A DNA stretch of 64,000 nucleotides from Faecalibacterium prausnitzii (lineage in GTDB: Bacteria > Bacillota > Clostridia > Oscillospirales > Ruminococcaceae): contig NZ_PXUP01000003.1 of NCBI RefSeq assembly GCF_003324185.1, positions 186,001 through 250,000 on the forward strand. Reading direction: 5' to 3'. The notes below the pieces were generated by a model. That model saw only the letters and a list, made by a program, of their open reading frames with translations, searched no databases and had not been told where the DNA came from. The translations under genes were made by a program, and so were the position numbers. The stretch's first letter is position 1; the number at the start of each line of letters is the position of its first letter. Below are positions 16,836-25,630 of this stretch, piece by piece.

Positions 16836-17711
16836 TTACAGCGTTTTGCAGAACTCCTTCAGGTAGGCGCGGAACTCCTCGCCGATCTCGGGATGCTGCA
16901 GTGCCAGTTCCACCTGAGCCTCCACGACCTTGAGCTTGTTGCCCATATCGTAGTGCTTGCCGGTAAACTCCACAGCGGTCATGCCGCCGCGGGTGCGGGC
17001 ATACTCTGCCATAGCATCGGTCAGCTGAATCTCGCCGCCGGCACCGGGCTTGGTGTGGGCAAGGATCTCGTAGATCTCCGGGGTCAGCAGCACGCGGCCC
17101 AGAATGGAATAGTTGCTGAACTCCTGCCCCTTCTTGGGCTTCTCGATCATATCGTCCACAAAGAAGTAGTTGTCGTGGATAGGGGTGGTCTTTAAGCTGC
17201 AATAGCGGCTCACGTCCTCCCAAGGCACAGCGGACACGCCGGCAACCGGGCGGCCGAACTCCTCGTAGGCGCGGATCAGCTGGGCGCAGACCGGATCCTC
17301 GCCCCAGATCACGTCATCGCCATAAATGACCACAAAGGGATCATCGCCGGTAAAGGCCTTGGCGGTGTTTACCGCGTGACCCAGACCCAGCGTCTCCTTC
17401 TGGCGCACAAACAGGATGTTGGCCATATTGGCGATGCCCAGACACTCCTCCAGCATCTTTTCCTTGCCGGGCTTTGCCAGCTTTTCCTCCAGCTCGGGGC
17501 TGCGGTCAAAATGATCCTCAATAATGCTCTGGTTGCGGCCCAGAATGATCAGGATATCTGTAATACCGGAGCGGACGGCCTCCTCCACCAGATACTGGAT
17601 GGCGGGCTTATCCACGATGGGCAGCATTCCCTTGGGCATTGCCTTGGTAGCGGGCAGTACGCGGGTGCCAAGACCTGCAGCCGGAATAACGGCTTTGGTG
17701 ACTTTTTTCAT
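16836..17711 (-). CDS. galU: UTP-glucose-1-phosphate uridylyltransferase
   Basis: 291 residues. It forms UDP-glucose from UTP and glucose 1-phosphate, supplying envelope polysaccharides and galactose interconversion. Diagnostic stretches: AVIPAAGLGTRVLPATKAMP at residues 8-27 (nucleotide binding), LPIVDKPAIQYLVEEA, IYGDDVIWGEDP near 130, IEKPKKGQEFSN near 188, and the C-terminal FTGKHYDMGNKLKVVEAQ. Length matches the bacterial GalU family. It is a single gene between two convergent terminators and the zinc-ribbon gene 78 bases upstream. Confidence 0.96.
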   Translation of the reverse strand: MKKVTKAVIPAAGLGTRVLPATKAMPKGMLPIVDKPAIQYLVEEAVRSGITDILIILGRNQSIIEDHFDRSPELEEKLAKPGKEKMLEECLGIANMANILFVRQKETLGLGHAVNTAKAFTGDDPFVVIYGDDVIWGEDPVCAQLIRAYEEFGRPVAGVSAVPWEDVSRYCSLKTTPIHDNYFFVDDMIEKPKKGQEFSNYSILGRVLLTPEIYEILAHTKPGAGGEIQLTDAMAEYARTRGGMTAVEFTGKHYDMGNKLKVVEAQVELALQHPEIGEEFRAYLKEFCKTL

Positions 17712-17789
17712 AATGATTCTCCCATGTTCTCATTTTATGCACGGTGAACCGCGCTTTTCAGCAGGATCCCCATCCTGCATGAACCGTTA

Positions 17790-18779
17790 TCAGATAAAGG
17801 TGCCTACCAGTGCGTTCAGATCCGGCCCCAACAGCATGGAGCAAAGGCTGCCTACTAGCATCAGCAGGATGAACGCTCCGATGCAGGCTGCAAAGCTGAC
17901 ACCGCCCTGTGCGTTCAGCACGGCGCGGCGCTGCTCCGGGTCCGGGAACTCGGCACGGATGCGGCGGATGCGTGCCGCTGCACTGCGGCGGTAGAGCCAC
18001 TTGCCATACAGCCCCCGCACCAGCATCAGTGCAAAGCTGAGAAGGGACATGATGCGGCTCAACACTACCAGCGTAGAGGCGCTGATCCCGGCGGCCAGGG
18101 GGCTGCCGGTGGTCTGCATCATACTGATTAAGGTGGGGATGAACAGCAGCAGTTCTGCGGCCAGAAAGCCGAAGGCGGGCTTCCACGCCTTGCGGTAGAA
18201 AAAGTAGAACGGACCGAACAGCAGCGCTGAAAAACTCATGGAGATCTTGGAGTGACGCAGCTGCATCTGGCTGTAATCGTTCAGGTAGACCGGCGCGGCT
18301 GTGCCGATAAAATCCACCCAGTCCTGATAGGGGACGCCGTCGATCAGTTCATCCTTGCCAAAAGCGGCGCGCACGTTGCGGTGCACCGGGTCAACGACCT
18401 TCTCGGTAAAATTGCGGTACATTTCGTCCCGGTACATCCTGCTGTAATCAAAATCCTGGTTCTGCTCGGCGCTGGCGGCAGCACGGTCGTTGGGCTGTTC
18501 TGCGCTCTCAGGGGGCAGGGCAGCGCCGCAGCAGCGGCAGACATTCTCGCTGCGCAGGGTGCGCTCCCCGCAGGTGGGACAGGTGCGCAGCTGCGCATCC
18601 TGATAAGGAAACTTCCATTCATAGCCTGCGCCATGGGCAGGGGCGTGGATGCACAGACCCATCTTCTCGTAACAGGTGCGGTGATAGGGTGCACCGCAGT
18701 CCGGGCAGACCACGATGTCGTCCTGAAGGGTCAGCGGCTTGCCGCAGCCCTCACAGGGACAGCCATAATATTTCGGCAT
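17790..18779 (-). CDS. Zinc-ribbon/RING-like membrane protein (DUF2628-like)
   Basis: 329 residues, function unknown. The N-terminus carries a cysteine-rich RING/zinc-ribbon domain (CPCEGCGKPL, CPDCGAPYHRTCYEKMG near residues 8-40) and a second ribbon (CPTCGERTL, CRCCG near 69-86). After a polar linker comes a region with three to four hydrophobic segments (FSALLFGPFYFFYRKAWKPA near 180, then 198-275) like the DUF2628 family, and a final membrane segment. Similar proteins occur in many Clostridia next to unrelated genes. A membrane-anchored zinc-binding scaffold is all that can be inferred. ATG at 18779 follows AGGAGG. Confidence 0.8.
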   Translation of the reverse strand: MPKYYGCPCEGCGKPLTLQDDIVVCPDCGAPYHRTCYEKMGLCIHAPAHGAGYEWKFPYQDAQLRTCPTCGERTLRSENVCRCCGAALPPESAEQPNDRAAASAEQNQDFDYSRMYRDEMYRNFTEKVVDPVHRNVRAAFGKDELIDGVPYQDWVDFIGTAAPVYLNDYSQMQLRHSKISMSFSALLFGPFYFFYRKAWKPAFGFLAAELLLFIPTLISMMQTTGSPLAAGISASTLVVLSRIMSLLSFALMLVRGLYGKWLYRRSAAARIRRIRAEFPDPEQRRAVLNAQGGVSFAACIGAFILLMLVGSLCSMLLGPDLNALVGTFI

Positions 18780-18881
18780 GATATCCTCCTGTGAAATCGA
18801 TCATACTGGTATTATACTCCCCCGGGTATGAAAAGAAAAGGTGAAAATCTTTAAAAATCCGGCAAGATAGTATTTTTCCTC

Positions 18882-18910
18882 TTTACTTTATCACAGATTC
18901 TCGGTATACT
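18882..18910 (+). promoter_or_regulatory. Promoter of prfB
   Basis: TTTACT (18882-18887), a 17-base spacer, TATACT (18905-18910). It leaves a leader of about 120 bases before the prfB start, in which I see no clear structure. Confidence 0.6.
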
Positions 18911-19037
18911 AATGAAGTATCTGTGTATAAACTGTGTCTTTTGGCGGAGCAGAAAATGCGCGCTGCGCGTGCGTTTTGCACCCTGCCGGGGACATTATTG
19001 TTATGATGTAAACCCTTGAACGAGAGGAACTTAGAGA

Positions 19038-20159
19038 ATGATCACGACTGATGAACTGAAAGTGCAGTTGGCCGAGCACGCCAAGGCCGTTAAGGACCTG
19101 GAGGAAGCACTGGCCATTGAAGCAAGCCGCAAGCGCGTGCAGGAGCTGGAGCACACTATGTCCCGCCCCGGATTTTACGATGATGCAGAGCTGAGCAAGA
19201 AGGTCTTTGACGAGGTCGGCGACCTGAAGGGCAAGCTGAACCGCTTTGAAAAGCTGCAGGGTCTGTACGATGACGCTGAGACCATGCTGGAGATGCTGGA
19301 CGAGGAGTACGACCCCGCCATGATCCCCGAGGCCGAGGAGGCCGTGAACACCGTGGGCAAGGCTGTGGAGGAACTGCAGCTGATGACCATGCTGAACGGC
19401 GAGTACGACCACAGCAACGCCATCCTTACCTTCCACGCAGGCACCGGCGGCACCGAGGCACAGGACTGGGCCGAGATGCTGTATCGTATGTATAATAAGT
19501 GGGCACAGGCACATGGCATGACCGTGGAGGTGCTGGATTATCAGGACGGCGACGAAGCCGGTCTGAAGAGCGCCTCTATGATGGTCAAGGGTGCCAACGC
19601 CTACGGTCTGCTTAAGAGCGAGAACGGCGTGCACCGTCTGGTGCGTGTCTCTCCCTTTGACGCCAACGCCCGCCGCCAGACCAGCTTTGCTTCTCTGGAG
19701 GTTATGCCCGAGCTGGACAACACCATTCAGGTAAACATCCGCCCCGAGGATATCGAGATGCAGGTGTACCGCTCCTCTGGTGCCGGCGGCCAGCACATCA
19801 ATAAGACCTCCTCTGCTGTCCGTCTGATCCACAAGCCCACCGGCATCGTGGTCAACTGCCAGACCCAGCGCAGCCAGTTCCAGAACCGCGACTACGCTAT
19901 GGAAATGCTGAAGGCTAAGCTCTACCAGATCGCCAAGCAGCAGCACATGGATAAGATCGACGACATCAAGGGCGTACAGAACGAGATCGCATGGGGTCAC
20001 CAGATCCGCAGCTATGTGTTCATGCCCTACACCATGGTCAAAGATCACCGCACCAACTACGAGACCGGCAACGTCGATGCCGTGATGGATGGCGATATCG
20101 ATGAGTTCATCTTCGCCTACCTCAAGGCCGCCAGCCGCGGCGAGCTGCAGGACGCATAA
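19038..20159 (+). CDS. prfB: Peptide chain release factor 2
   Basis: 373 residues. It reads UAA and UGA stop codons: the tripeptide anticodon SPF lies near residue 204 (RVSPFDANARRQTSF), and the catalytic GGQ near residue 249 (SSGAGGQHINKTSSAVR). SPF rather than PAT identifies RF2. The frame is continuous from ATG to stop. Many bacteria need a +1 programmed frameshift at an in-frame UGA near codon 25, but here that region reads EEALAIEAS without a stop, so autoregulation by frameshifting is absent. The gene stands alone with its own terminator. Confidence 0.97.
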   Translation: MITTDELKVQLAEHAKAVKDLEEALAIEASRKRVQELEHTMSRPGFYDDAELSKKVFDEVGDLKGKLNRFEKLQGLYDDAETMLEMLDEEYDPAMIPEAEEAVNTVGKAVEELQLMTMLNGEYDHSNAILTFHAGTGGTEAQDWAEMLYRMYNKWAQAHGMTVEVLDYQDGDEAGLKSASMMVKGANAYGLLKSENGVHRLVRVSPFDANARRQTSFASLEVMPELDNTIQVNIRPEDIEMQVYRSSGAGGQHINKTSSAVRLIHKPTGIVVNCQTQRSQFQNRDYAMEMLKAKLYQIAKQQHMDKIDDIKGVQNEIAWGHQIRSYVFMPYTMVKDHRTNYETGNVDAVMDGDIDEFIFAYLKAASRGELQDA

Positions 20160-20181
20160 GCGCCTGTCCCTGTAAAACCAT

Positions 20182-20225
20182 AACCGCACCTGTGTCCATT
20201 TTTGGATGCGGGTGCGGTTTTTTCG
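20182..20225 (+). terminator. Terminator after prfB
   Basis: AACCGCACC...GGTGCGGTT stem followed by a run of six T. Confidence 0.9.
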
Positions 20226-20274
20226 TGCTTGTCTGCGCATACTAACCCCGAAAAATGCGCAGGGAGGCCGTAAA

Positions 20275-21498
20275 ATGTCCAAGCACAGCATCGTCAGGTG
20301 GATAAAGATAATAGGGGTTTATCTGCTGGTGGCCGCGGTGGCGGCGCTGGGCTGGCTGTGGTGCGCCCTGCCGGAGGAGGTCTATCTGGAACCGGAACAG
20401 ACGCTCACGCTGCCGCGCTTTGGCTGGGTGGAGCCGCTGCGCGGGCACGGCAGCCGCAATGTGGCCAGCACCCGGGCAGCGGGCAGCTACCAGACCACGC
20501 TGGCACTGGGCGGCTGGCTGCCGGTCAAGACCATCCGCGCCACCGTGATGCAGCGCCCCACGGTCACGGTGTGCGGCACGCCCTTTGGGGTGAAGATGTT
20601 TTCAGAGGGAGCGCTTGTGGTGGGCTTTTCCGAGGTACACACCGCCGCCGGTACGGTAAACCCCGCAAAGCAGGCGGGGCTGCGGCTGGGCGACCGGGTG
20701 ATCCGCATGGGGAACACCGTTACCGAGACCAACGAGCAGGTCCATGCCGCGCTGGAGGCCGCTGCCGGTGCGGCGGTGGAGGTGGTCTACGTCCGCAAGG
20801 GGGAGCAGCGGCAGACCACCCTTTTGCCGGTGTGGGATACGCAGAACGCCCAGTGGCGGGCAGGGATGTGGGTGCGGGATTCCTCCGCCGGGGTGGGCAC
20901 TCTGACCTTTGTGGATGCGCAGGCCGGGGTATTCGCCGGGCTGGGTCACCCCATCAGCGACAGTGACACCGGCGAGCAGGTCGCCCTGCGCAGCGGTGAG
21001 ATCGTGGCCTGCCAGATCGTGGGCTGCACCGGCGGTACCGCCGGCAGCCCTGGAGAGCTGAAGGGCAAATTTATCAGCGACCATGCCCTTGGAAGAATCT
21101 GCATCAACGGCGAAAACGGCGTCTACGGAACGGTAAGCACTGCGATTGCGGGGCAGCAGACAGAAATCGCTTTTGCGCAGGAGGTGCTGCCCGGCGCGGC
21201 AGAGATTCTGACCACCACCAGCGGCGAAACGCCCCGCAGCTACCGTGTCTATATAGAAAAGGTGAACGACGCCGACCCGCACCGCAACATGGTGCTGCGC
21301 GTCACCGACCCGGCACTGCTGGCGCAGACCGGCGGCATCGTGCAGGGGATGAGCGGCAGCCCCATCCTGCAAAACGGACGGCTGGTGGGTGCAGTGACCC
21401 ATGTGCTGGTCAATGACCCGACACGAGGCTACGGTATTTTTGCACAAACCATGCTGGAACAGGCACATTCCGTGCCCGGAACGGACGCAGCAGCATAA
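20275..21498 (+). CDS. spoIVB: SpoIVB-family serine peptidase
   Basis: 407 residues. One N-terminal membrane segment (about 9-30), a PDZ domain around residues 105-185 (GVKMFSEGALVVGF, NPAKQAGLRLGDRVIRMG), then the S55 peptidase domain with the catalytic histidine in GLGHPISD near 224 and serine in GMSGSPIL near 358. In Bacillus it is secreted into the space around the forespore and triggers sigma-K processing. The ATG at 20275 follows GGGAGG; the upstream in-frame extension overlaps the prfB terminator. It precedes spo0A, the usual order in sporulating Firmicutes. Confidence 0.95.
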   Translation: MSKHSIVRWIKIIGVYLLVAAVAALGWLWCALPEEVYLEPEQTLTLPRFGWVEPLRGHGSRNVASTRAAGSYQTTLALGGWLPVKTIRATVMQRPTVTVCGTPFGVKMFSEGALVVGFSEVHTAAGTVNPAKQAGLRLGDRVIRMGNTVTETNEQVHAALEAAAGAAVEVVYVRKGEQRQTTLLPVWDTQNAQWRAGMWVRDSSAGVGTLTFVDAQAGVFAGLGHPISDSDTGEQVALRSGEIVACQIVGCTGGTAGSPGELKGKFISDHALGRICINGENGVYGTVSTAIAGQQTEIAFAQEVLPGAAEILTTTSGETPRSYRVYIEKVNDADPHRNMVLRVTDPALLAQTGGIVQGMSGSPILQNGRLVGAVTHVLVNDPTRGYGIFAQTMLEQAHSVPGTDAAA

Positions 21499-21547
21499 AA
21501 AAGTATGACATTCGAGCGGAATTTCCATAATTTCCCAAAATAAACCG

Positions 21548-21576
21548 TTGAACTATCTGGAAAATTATGGTAAAAT
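21548..21576 (+). promoter_or_regulatory. Promoter of spo0A
   Basis: TTGAAC (21548-21553), a 17-base spacer, TAAAAT (21571-21576), about 40 bases before the start codon. I see no good 0A box (TGTCGAA) here. Confidence 0.7.
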
Positions 21577-21617
21577 CCATGGTGTTAAGGGAACTGCACA
21601 CATTGGAGGAAACAACC

Positions 21618-22376
21618 ATGGATAAAGTGAGATTCTTGATGTCGGATACCGGTGCTCAGATTACAGAAGCCTGTCGTGAGGCGCTTGAGCAAAAGGGCGT
21701 GGAAGTGACCGTTGTGGAAAAGGATGGAAACAAGGTTTTACAGAAGATGCTGGCCGTTCGCCCGCAGGTAGTGCTGTTGGATGCCTTTATGCCCGGGCTG
21801 GACGCGCTGGCGGTCAAGCAGCGCTACAACGCCGCAGGCGAGCGCCACACCTCGTTTTTCGTTACCGGCGCGTTCCAGAGTGAGGAGATGGTACAGGAGC
21901 TGCTGGACGAGGGCTTTGCCTACTATTTTGTCAAGCCCTTTGACGAAAGTGTCCTTGCCGCCCGGGTGCTCAAAGCAGCCAGCGGACAGGAAAAGCACCT
22001 GCTCCACACCAGCGTGGACAGTGACGAACTGACCGTCACCGAAATACTGCACCAAATTGGCGTGCCTGCGCACATCAAGGGCTACCAGTTCCTGCGGGAT
22101 GCCATCCTGCTCACCATGAACGAGCCGGAGTACATCAACGCCGTGACCAAGCGCCTGTACCCGGAAATCGCCAAGAAAAACGGTACCACCGCCAGCCGTG
22201 TGGAGCGCGCTATCCGCCACGCCATCGAGGTGGCATGGGACAGGGGAGACGTGGATACCCTCAATAGCTACTTCGGCTATACCATCCATAACCTGCGGGG
22301 TAAGCCTACCAACAGCGAGTTCATCGCGATGATAGCTGATAAGATGCGGCTGGATAAGCGGCAGAGGGTGGGGTAA
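21618..22376 (+). CDS. spo0A: Spo0A response regulator
   Basis: 252 residues. The receiver domain (1-~125) keeps the phospho-acceptor Asp in [14 protein letters not shown] near 54, the Thr in FFVTGAF and the Lys in FVKPFDES, but the N-terminal acidic pocket reads MSD with a single acidic residue. The C-terminal DNA-binding domain is highly conserved: [35 protein letters not shown] and [17 protein letters not shown]. It is the master regulator of sporulation and stationary-phase programmes. ATG at 21618 follows GGAGGAA; an ATG 17 codons upstream overlaps the promoter. Ends in a hairpin terminator. Confidence 0.97.
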   Translation: MDKVRFLMSDTGAQITEACREALEQKGVEVTVVEKDGNKVLQKMLAVRPQVVLLDAFMPGLDALAVKQRYNAAGERHTSFFVTGAFQSEEMVQELLDEGFAYYFVKPFDESVLAARVLKAASGQEKHLLHTSVDSDELTVTEILHQIGVPAHIKGYQFLRDAILLTMNEPEYINAVTKRLYPEIAKKNGTTASRVERAIRHAIEVAWDRGDVDTLNSYFGYTIHNLRGKPTNSEFIAMIADKMRLDKRQRVG

Positions 22377-22429
22377 AAAGCCGAAATAAACGGAAGCGGA
22401 CATACAATTATAAAAACATGGGATAACCC

Positions 22430-22464
22430 AAAGGCTTCATCTGAAAAGGTGGAGCCTTTTCTCT
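22430..22464 (+). terminator. Terminator after spo0A
   Basis: AAAGGCTTCA pairs with TGGAGCCTTT over a ten-base loop, followed by TCTCTTT. Confidence 0.7.
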
Positions 22465-22514
22465 TTGCATTTTCCTTCCCATCTGGTACAATGGTGCAGA
22501 AGGGAAGTGACAAA

Positions 22515-23234
22515 ATGCCGGAAGTAGATGCGATCCGTGCGCAGCTGTTTGCGCTGCAGGATAAGGAATATCAGGTCTTTTACAGCCGCCTGATGCCCAC
22601 CCTGCCGCCGGAAACGGTGATCGGGGTGCGGGTGCCGCTGCTGCGTAAGCTGGCAAAACAGATGGCAGATACCCCGGAAGCGGAGGCATTTCTGCAAGAA
22701 CTACCGCATTTTTATTGTGAAGAAAACGCCCTCCACGCCTTTCTGCTGGAGTCTGTCCGGGATTACGACACAGCGCTGGCGGCAACGGAGCGCTTTTTGC
22801 CCTATGTGGATAACTGGGCAGTCTGCGATTGCTTCAGCCCCAAGGTGTTTGCGCAGCATAAGCCGGAGCTGCTGGCCGCTATCCGGCGCTGGCTGGGCTC
22901 TGACCAAGTGTATACCGTGCGCTACGGGATCGGGATGCTGATGCGGTATTATCTGGACGATGCCTTCCGGCCGGAATATCTGGCTTGGGTGGCGGCGGTG
23001 CACAGCGAGGAATACTATGTCAATATGATGCGAGCGTGGTATTTTGCCACTGCACTGGCGAAGCAGCCCGCAGCGGCACTGCCGTGGCTGACCGAAAAGC
23101 GGCTGGACGTGTGGACGCACAACAAGACCATCCAGAAAGCAGTAGAAAGCCGCCGCATCCCCCCGGAGCAAAAGCAGGCTTTGCGGGCGCTGCGCATTCG
23201 TTCACAAAAGCTTTGCGAAGAACGACGCGTTTGA
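22515..23234 (+). CDS. AlkD-like DNA alkylation repair protein
   Basis: 239 residues, mostly alpha-helical HEAT-like repeats. Hallmarks of the DNA alkylation repair family are IGVRVPLLRKLAKQM near residue 38, a central VDNWAVCDCFSPKVF near 100 and RYGIGMLMRYYLDD near 137. AlkD-type enzymes excise N3- and N7-alkylpurines without base flipping. The conserved Trp and Asp of VDNWAVCD align with AlkD active-site positions as I recall them. ATG at 22515 follows GGGAAG; the earlier in-frame ATG at 22449 lies in the spo0A terminator. Some clostridial homologues are annotated without proven activity. Confidence 0.82.
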   Translation: MPEVDAIRAQLFALQDKEYQVFYSRLMPTLPPETVIGVRVPLLRKLAKQMADTPEAEAFLQELPHFYCEENALHAFLLESVRDYDTALAATERFLPYVDNWAVCDCFSPKVFAQHKPELLAAIRRWLGSDQVYTVRYGIGMLMRYYLDDAFRPEYLAWVAAVHSEEYYVNMMRAWYFATALAKQPAAALPWLTEKRLDVWTHNKTIQKAVESRRIPPEQKQALRALRIRSQKLCEERRV

Positions 23235-23237
23235 CTG

Positions 23238-23266
23238 TTTACAATGTGGCGAATTTATTGTAAAAT
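23238..23266 (+). promoter_or_regulatory. Promoter of the pyrH-polC gene run
   Basis: TTTACA (23238-23243), a 17-base spacer, TAAAAT (23261-23266). Its -35 box begins a few bases after the alkylation repair gene stop. Confidence 0.7.
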
Positions 23267-23326
23267 AGAGTATAGCAAAAATGTCGGGTCTGTCCGGCGA
23301 AAGATAAAATAGGTGGTGTTTGGATT

Positions 23327-24037
23327 ATGGCATTGAAATATAAGCGTATCCTTTTGAAGATCAGCGGCGAGGCGCTGGGCGGCGAAAAGGGCATGGGCTT
23401 TGATGAGCCCACCATGGACGCTATTTGCGGCGGCGTGAAAAAGGCTCACGAACTGGGCGTGCAGATCGGCATCGTTGTGGGCGGCGGCAACTTCTGGCGC
23501 GGCCGCTCCAGCGGTAAGATGGAGCGCACGCTGGCCGATAAGATCGGTATGCTGGCTACGGTGATGAACGCACTGGCTGTCTCCGATAAGCTGGAGCAGC
23601 TGGGCGTGCCCACCGAGGTGTTCACCTCGATCACCATGCCGCAGGTGGCTCCTGCCTTTACCCGCAAGGACGCTCTGCGCGCCATGGATGAGGGCAAGAT
23701 CGCTGTGTTCGGCGGCGGCACTGGCAACCCCTTCTTCTCTACCGATACGGCTACTGCCCTGCGCGCCGTGGAGGTGAGCGCCGACGTGATGTTCAAGGCA
23801 ACCATGGTGGACGGCGTTTACGATAAGGATCCCCACAAGTACCCGGATGCCAAAAAGTACGATACCCTTACCTTTACCAAGGTGCTGGAGGATCAGCTGG
23901 CCGTTATGGACGGTACCGCAGCTACCCTGTGCCGCGACAACAAGCTGCCCATTCTGGTGTTTGATCTGGCCGACCCGGACAACATCGCACGGGCTGTGCA
24001 GGGCGAGAACGTGGGCACGCTGGTCTACGAGGGCTGA
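23327..24037 (+). CDS. pyrH: UMP kinase
   Basis: 236 residues, amino-acid-kinase fold. It makes UDP from UMP and ATP as a hexamer. Signatures: LLKISGEALGG near residue 10, IGIVVGGGNFWRGR near 48 and VFGGGTGNPFFSTDTATALRA near 128. First gene of the run pyrH-frr-uppS-cdsA-dxr-rseP-ispG-polC. In most Firmicutes rpsB and tsf precede it; here an unrelated repair gene does, and a local promoter lies just upstream. Confidence 0.98.
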   Translation: MALKYKRILLKISGEALGGEKGMGFDEPTMDAICGGVKKAHELGVQIGIVVGGGNFWRGRSSGKMERTLADKIGMLATVMNALAVSDKLEQLGVPTEVFTSITMPQVAPAFTRKDALRAMDEGKIAVFGGGTGNPFFSTDTATALRAVEVSADVMFKATMVDGVYDKDPHKYPDAKKYDTLTFTKVLEDQLAVMDGTAATLCRDNKLPILVFDLADPDNIARAVQGENVGTLVYEG

Positions 24038-24141
24038 GCATAGCGCCCCGGTGCAACTGCATACGATTGGATAGAGCAGCAGCGGCGCAGTGCGCTGCCT
24101 GCATGGATCAATAGAATAAAAGAAACAGGAGAACAACGACA

Positions 24142-24696
24142 ATGAGCAGCAACACCAAGGTTTTCGAAGATAAGATGAAGAGCTCTGTGGAGCACCTGAG
24201 CCGCGAGCTGGCCGCTGTGCGCGCAGGCCGTGCAAACCCCGCCGTGCTGGATAAGGTGGTCGTGGACTACTATGGTGCTCCCACCCCCATCCAGCAGTTG
24301 GCCGCTGTGGCCGTCTCTGAGGCACGCACCCTCACCATCACCCCTTGGGACCGCACCCTGCTGCGCCCCATCAGCAAGGCGATCATGGCCAGCGATGTGG
24401 GCATCACCCCCATTGATGACGGCGTTACCATCCGCCTGAACTTCCCCGCACCCAACGAGGAGCGCCGCAAGCAGCTGGCTAAGGAAGTCTCCAAGCTGGG
24501 CGAGGACGCCAAGGTTGCCGTGCGTAACGTGCGCCGCGACGCCATGGATAAGGCCAAGGCCATGAAGAAGGCTGGCGAACTGACCGAGGACACCCAGAAG
24601 ACCATGGAAGAGGATGTCCAGAAGCTGACCGATAAGTATATCAAGAACATTGATGCTGCCGTGGAAGAAAAGCAGAAGGAGATCATGGCCGTCTGA
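24142..24696 (+). CDS. frr: Ribosome recycling factor
   Basis: 184 residues, the usual length. It splits post-termination ribosomes with EF-G. Family features: ELAAVRAGRANPAVLDKV near residue 23, YYGAPTPIQQLA near 44, and the C-terminal helix KLTDKYIKNIDAAVEEKQKEI. It starts 104 bases after pyrH; the gap shows no terminator. Confidence 0.98.
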   Translation: MSSNTKVFEDKMKSSVEHLSRELAAVRAGRANPAVLDKVVVDYYGAPTPIQQLAAVAVSEARTLTITPWDRTLLRPISKAIMASDVGITPIDDGVTIRLNFPAPNEERRKQLAKEVSKLGEDAKVAVRNVRRDAMDKAKAMKKAGELTEDTQKTMEEDVQKLTDKYIKNIDAAVEEKQKEIMAV

Positions 24697-24789
24697 TCCG
24701 CAGCACACAATAACAACTGGGAGGTGCCGTGCGCTGGTGAAAGGTGCGCGGCACTTTTTGCAGGGCAGCCCTGCTGCCGGGAGGTATAA

Positions 24790-25503
24790 ATGGCACACCC
24801 CAAAGAATTTGCCGAGGGGCTTTCCATCGGCATCATCATGGACGGCAATGGCCGCTGGGCGAAAAACCGCGGCCTGCCCCGCACCGCAGGACACAAGAAG
24901 GGTGCAGCGGTGTTCAAGGATATTGCCAACTACTGCGATGAACTTGGCGTAGCATCGGTGTATTTCTATGCTTTCTCTACCGAGAACTGGAAGCGCCCGC
25001 TGGAAGAGGTGGGAGCCATCATGAAGCTGTTCGCCCAGTACCTCATCGAGGGCTTTGACTACAAGAACCGCAATATCCGCATTAAGTTTTTGGGCGACCG
25101 CACCGCGTTGGATCCCAAACTGCAAAAGATGATGAATGAACTGGAAGGGGACTCTGCCTGCAAGACCGGCATGACCCTGAACATCGCCATCAACTACGGC
25201 GGCCGCCCGGAGATCGTGCGGGCAGCGCAGCAGCTGGCAGCAAAGGCAGCAGCAGGCGAGATCCGCCCCGAGGACATCAGCGAGCAGATGATGAGCGATG
25301 CCATGTACACCGCCGGACAGAAGGACCCGGACTTTATCCTGCGTCCCAGCGGAGAAAAGCGGCTGTCCAACTTTATGCTCTGGCAGGCCGCCTATTCGGA
25401 ACTGGTGGAGATGGATGTGCTCTGGCCGGACTTTACCCGCGCCGATCTGGACACCGCCATTGAGGAGTTCAACCACCGCAGCCGCCGGTTCGGCGGCATC
25501 TGA
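24790..25503 (+). CDS. uppS: Isoprenyl transferase (undecaprenyl diphosphate synthase)
   Basis: 237 residues. It elongates farnesyl diphosphate with IPP units to the C55 carrier for peptidoglycan. The cis-prenyltransferase motifs are GIIMDGNGRWAKNRG near residue 15, FSTENWKRP near 65 and the C-terminal DFILRPSGEKRLSNFMLWQ near 182. The usual RTSGE reads RPSGE here. ATG preceded by GGGAGG. It belongs with cdsA, dxr and ispG downstream as lipid and isoprenoid genes. Confidence 0.97.
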   Translation: MAHPKEFAEGLSIGIIMDGNGRWAKNRGLPRTAGHKKGAAVFKDIANYCDELGVASVYFYAFSTENWKRPLEEVGAIMKLFAQYLIEGFDYKNRNIRIKFLGDRTALDPKLQKMMNELEGDSACKTGMTLNIAINYGGRPEIVRAAQQLAAKAAAGEIRPEDISEQMMSDAMYTAGQKDPDFILRPSGEKRLSNFMLWQAAYSELVEMDVLWPDFTRADLDTAIEEFNHRSRRFGGI

Positions 25504-25630
25504 GCGGCAATCTGTCCGTATTGCAAACCCTGCACCTATGGTGCAGACCCGACAGACCCGGTAATTCCTCGGGTCGGAATGCGTTGCCCTGCAAGGGGCT
25601 GCTGCCGGAAGAACAAAGGAGATCAAACCT

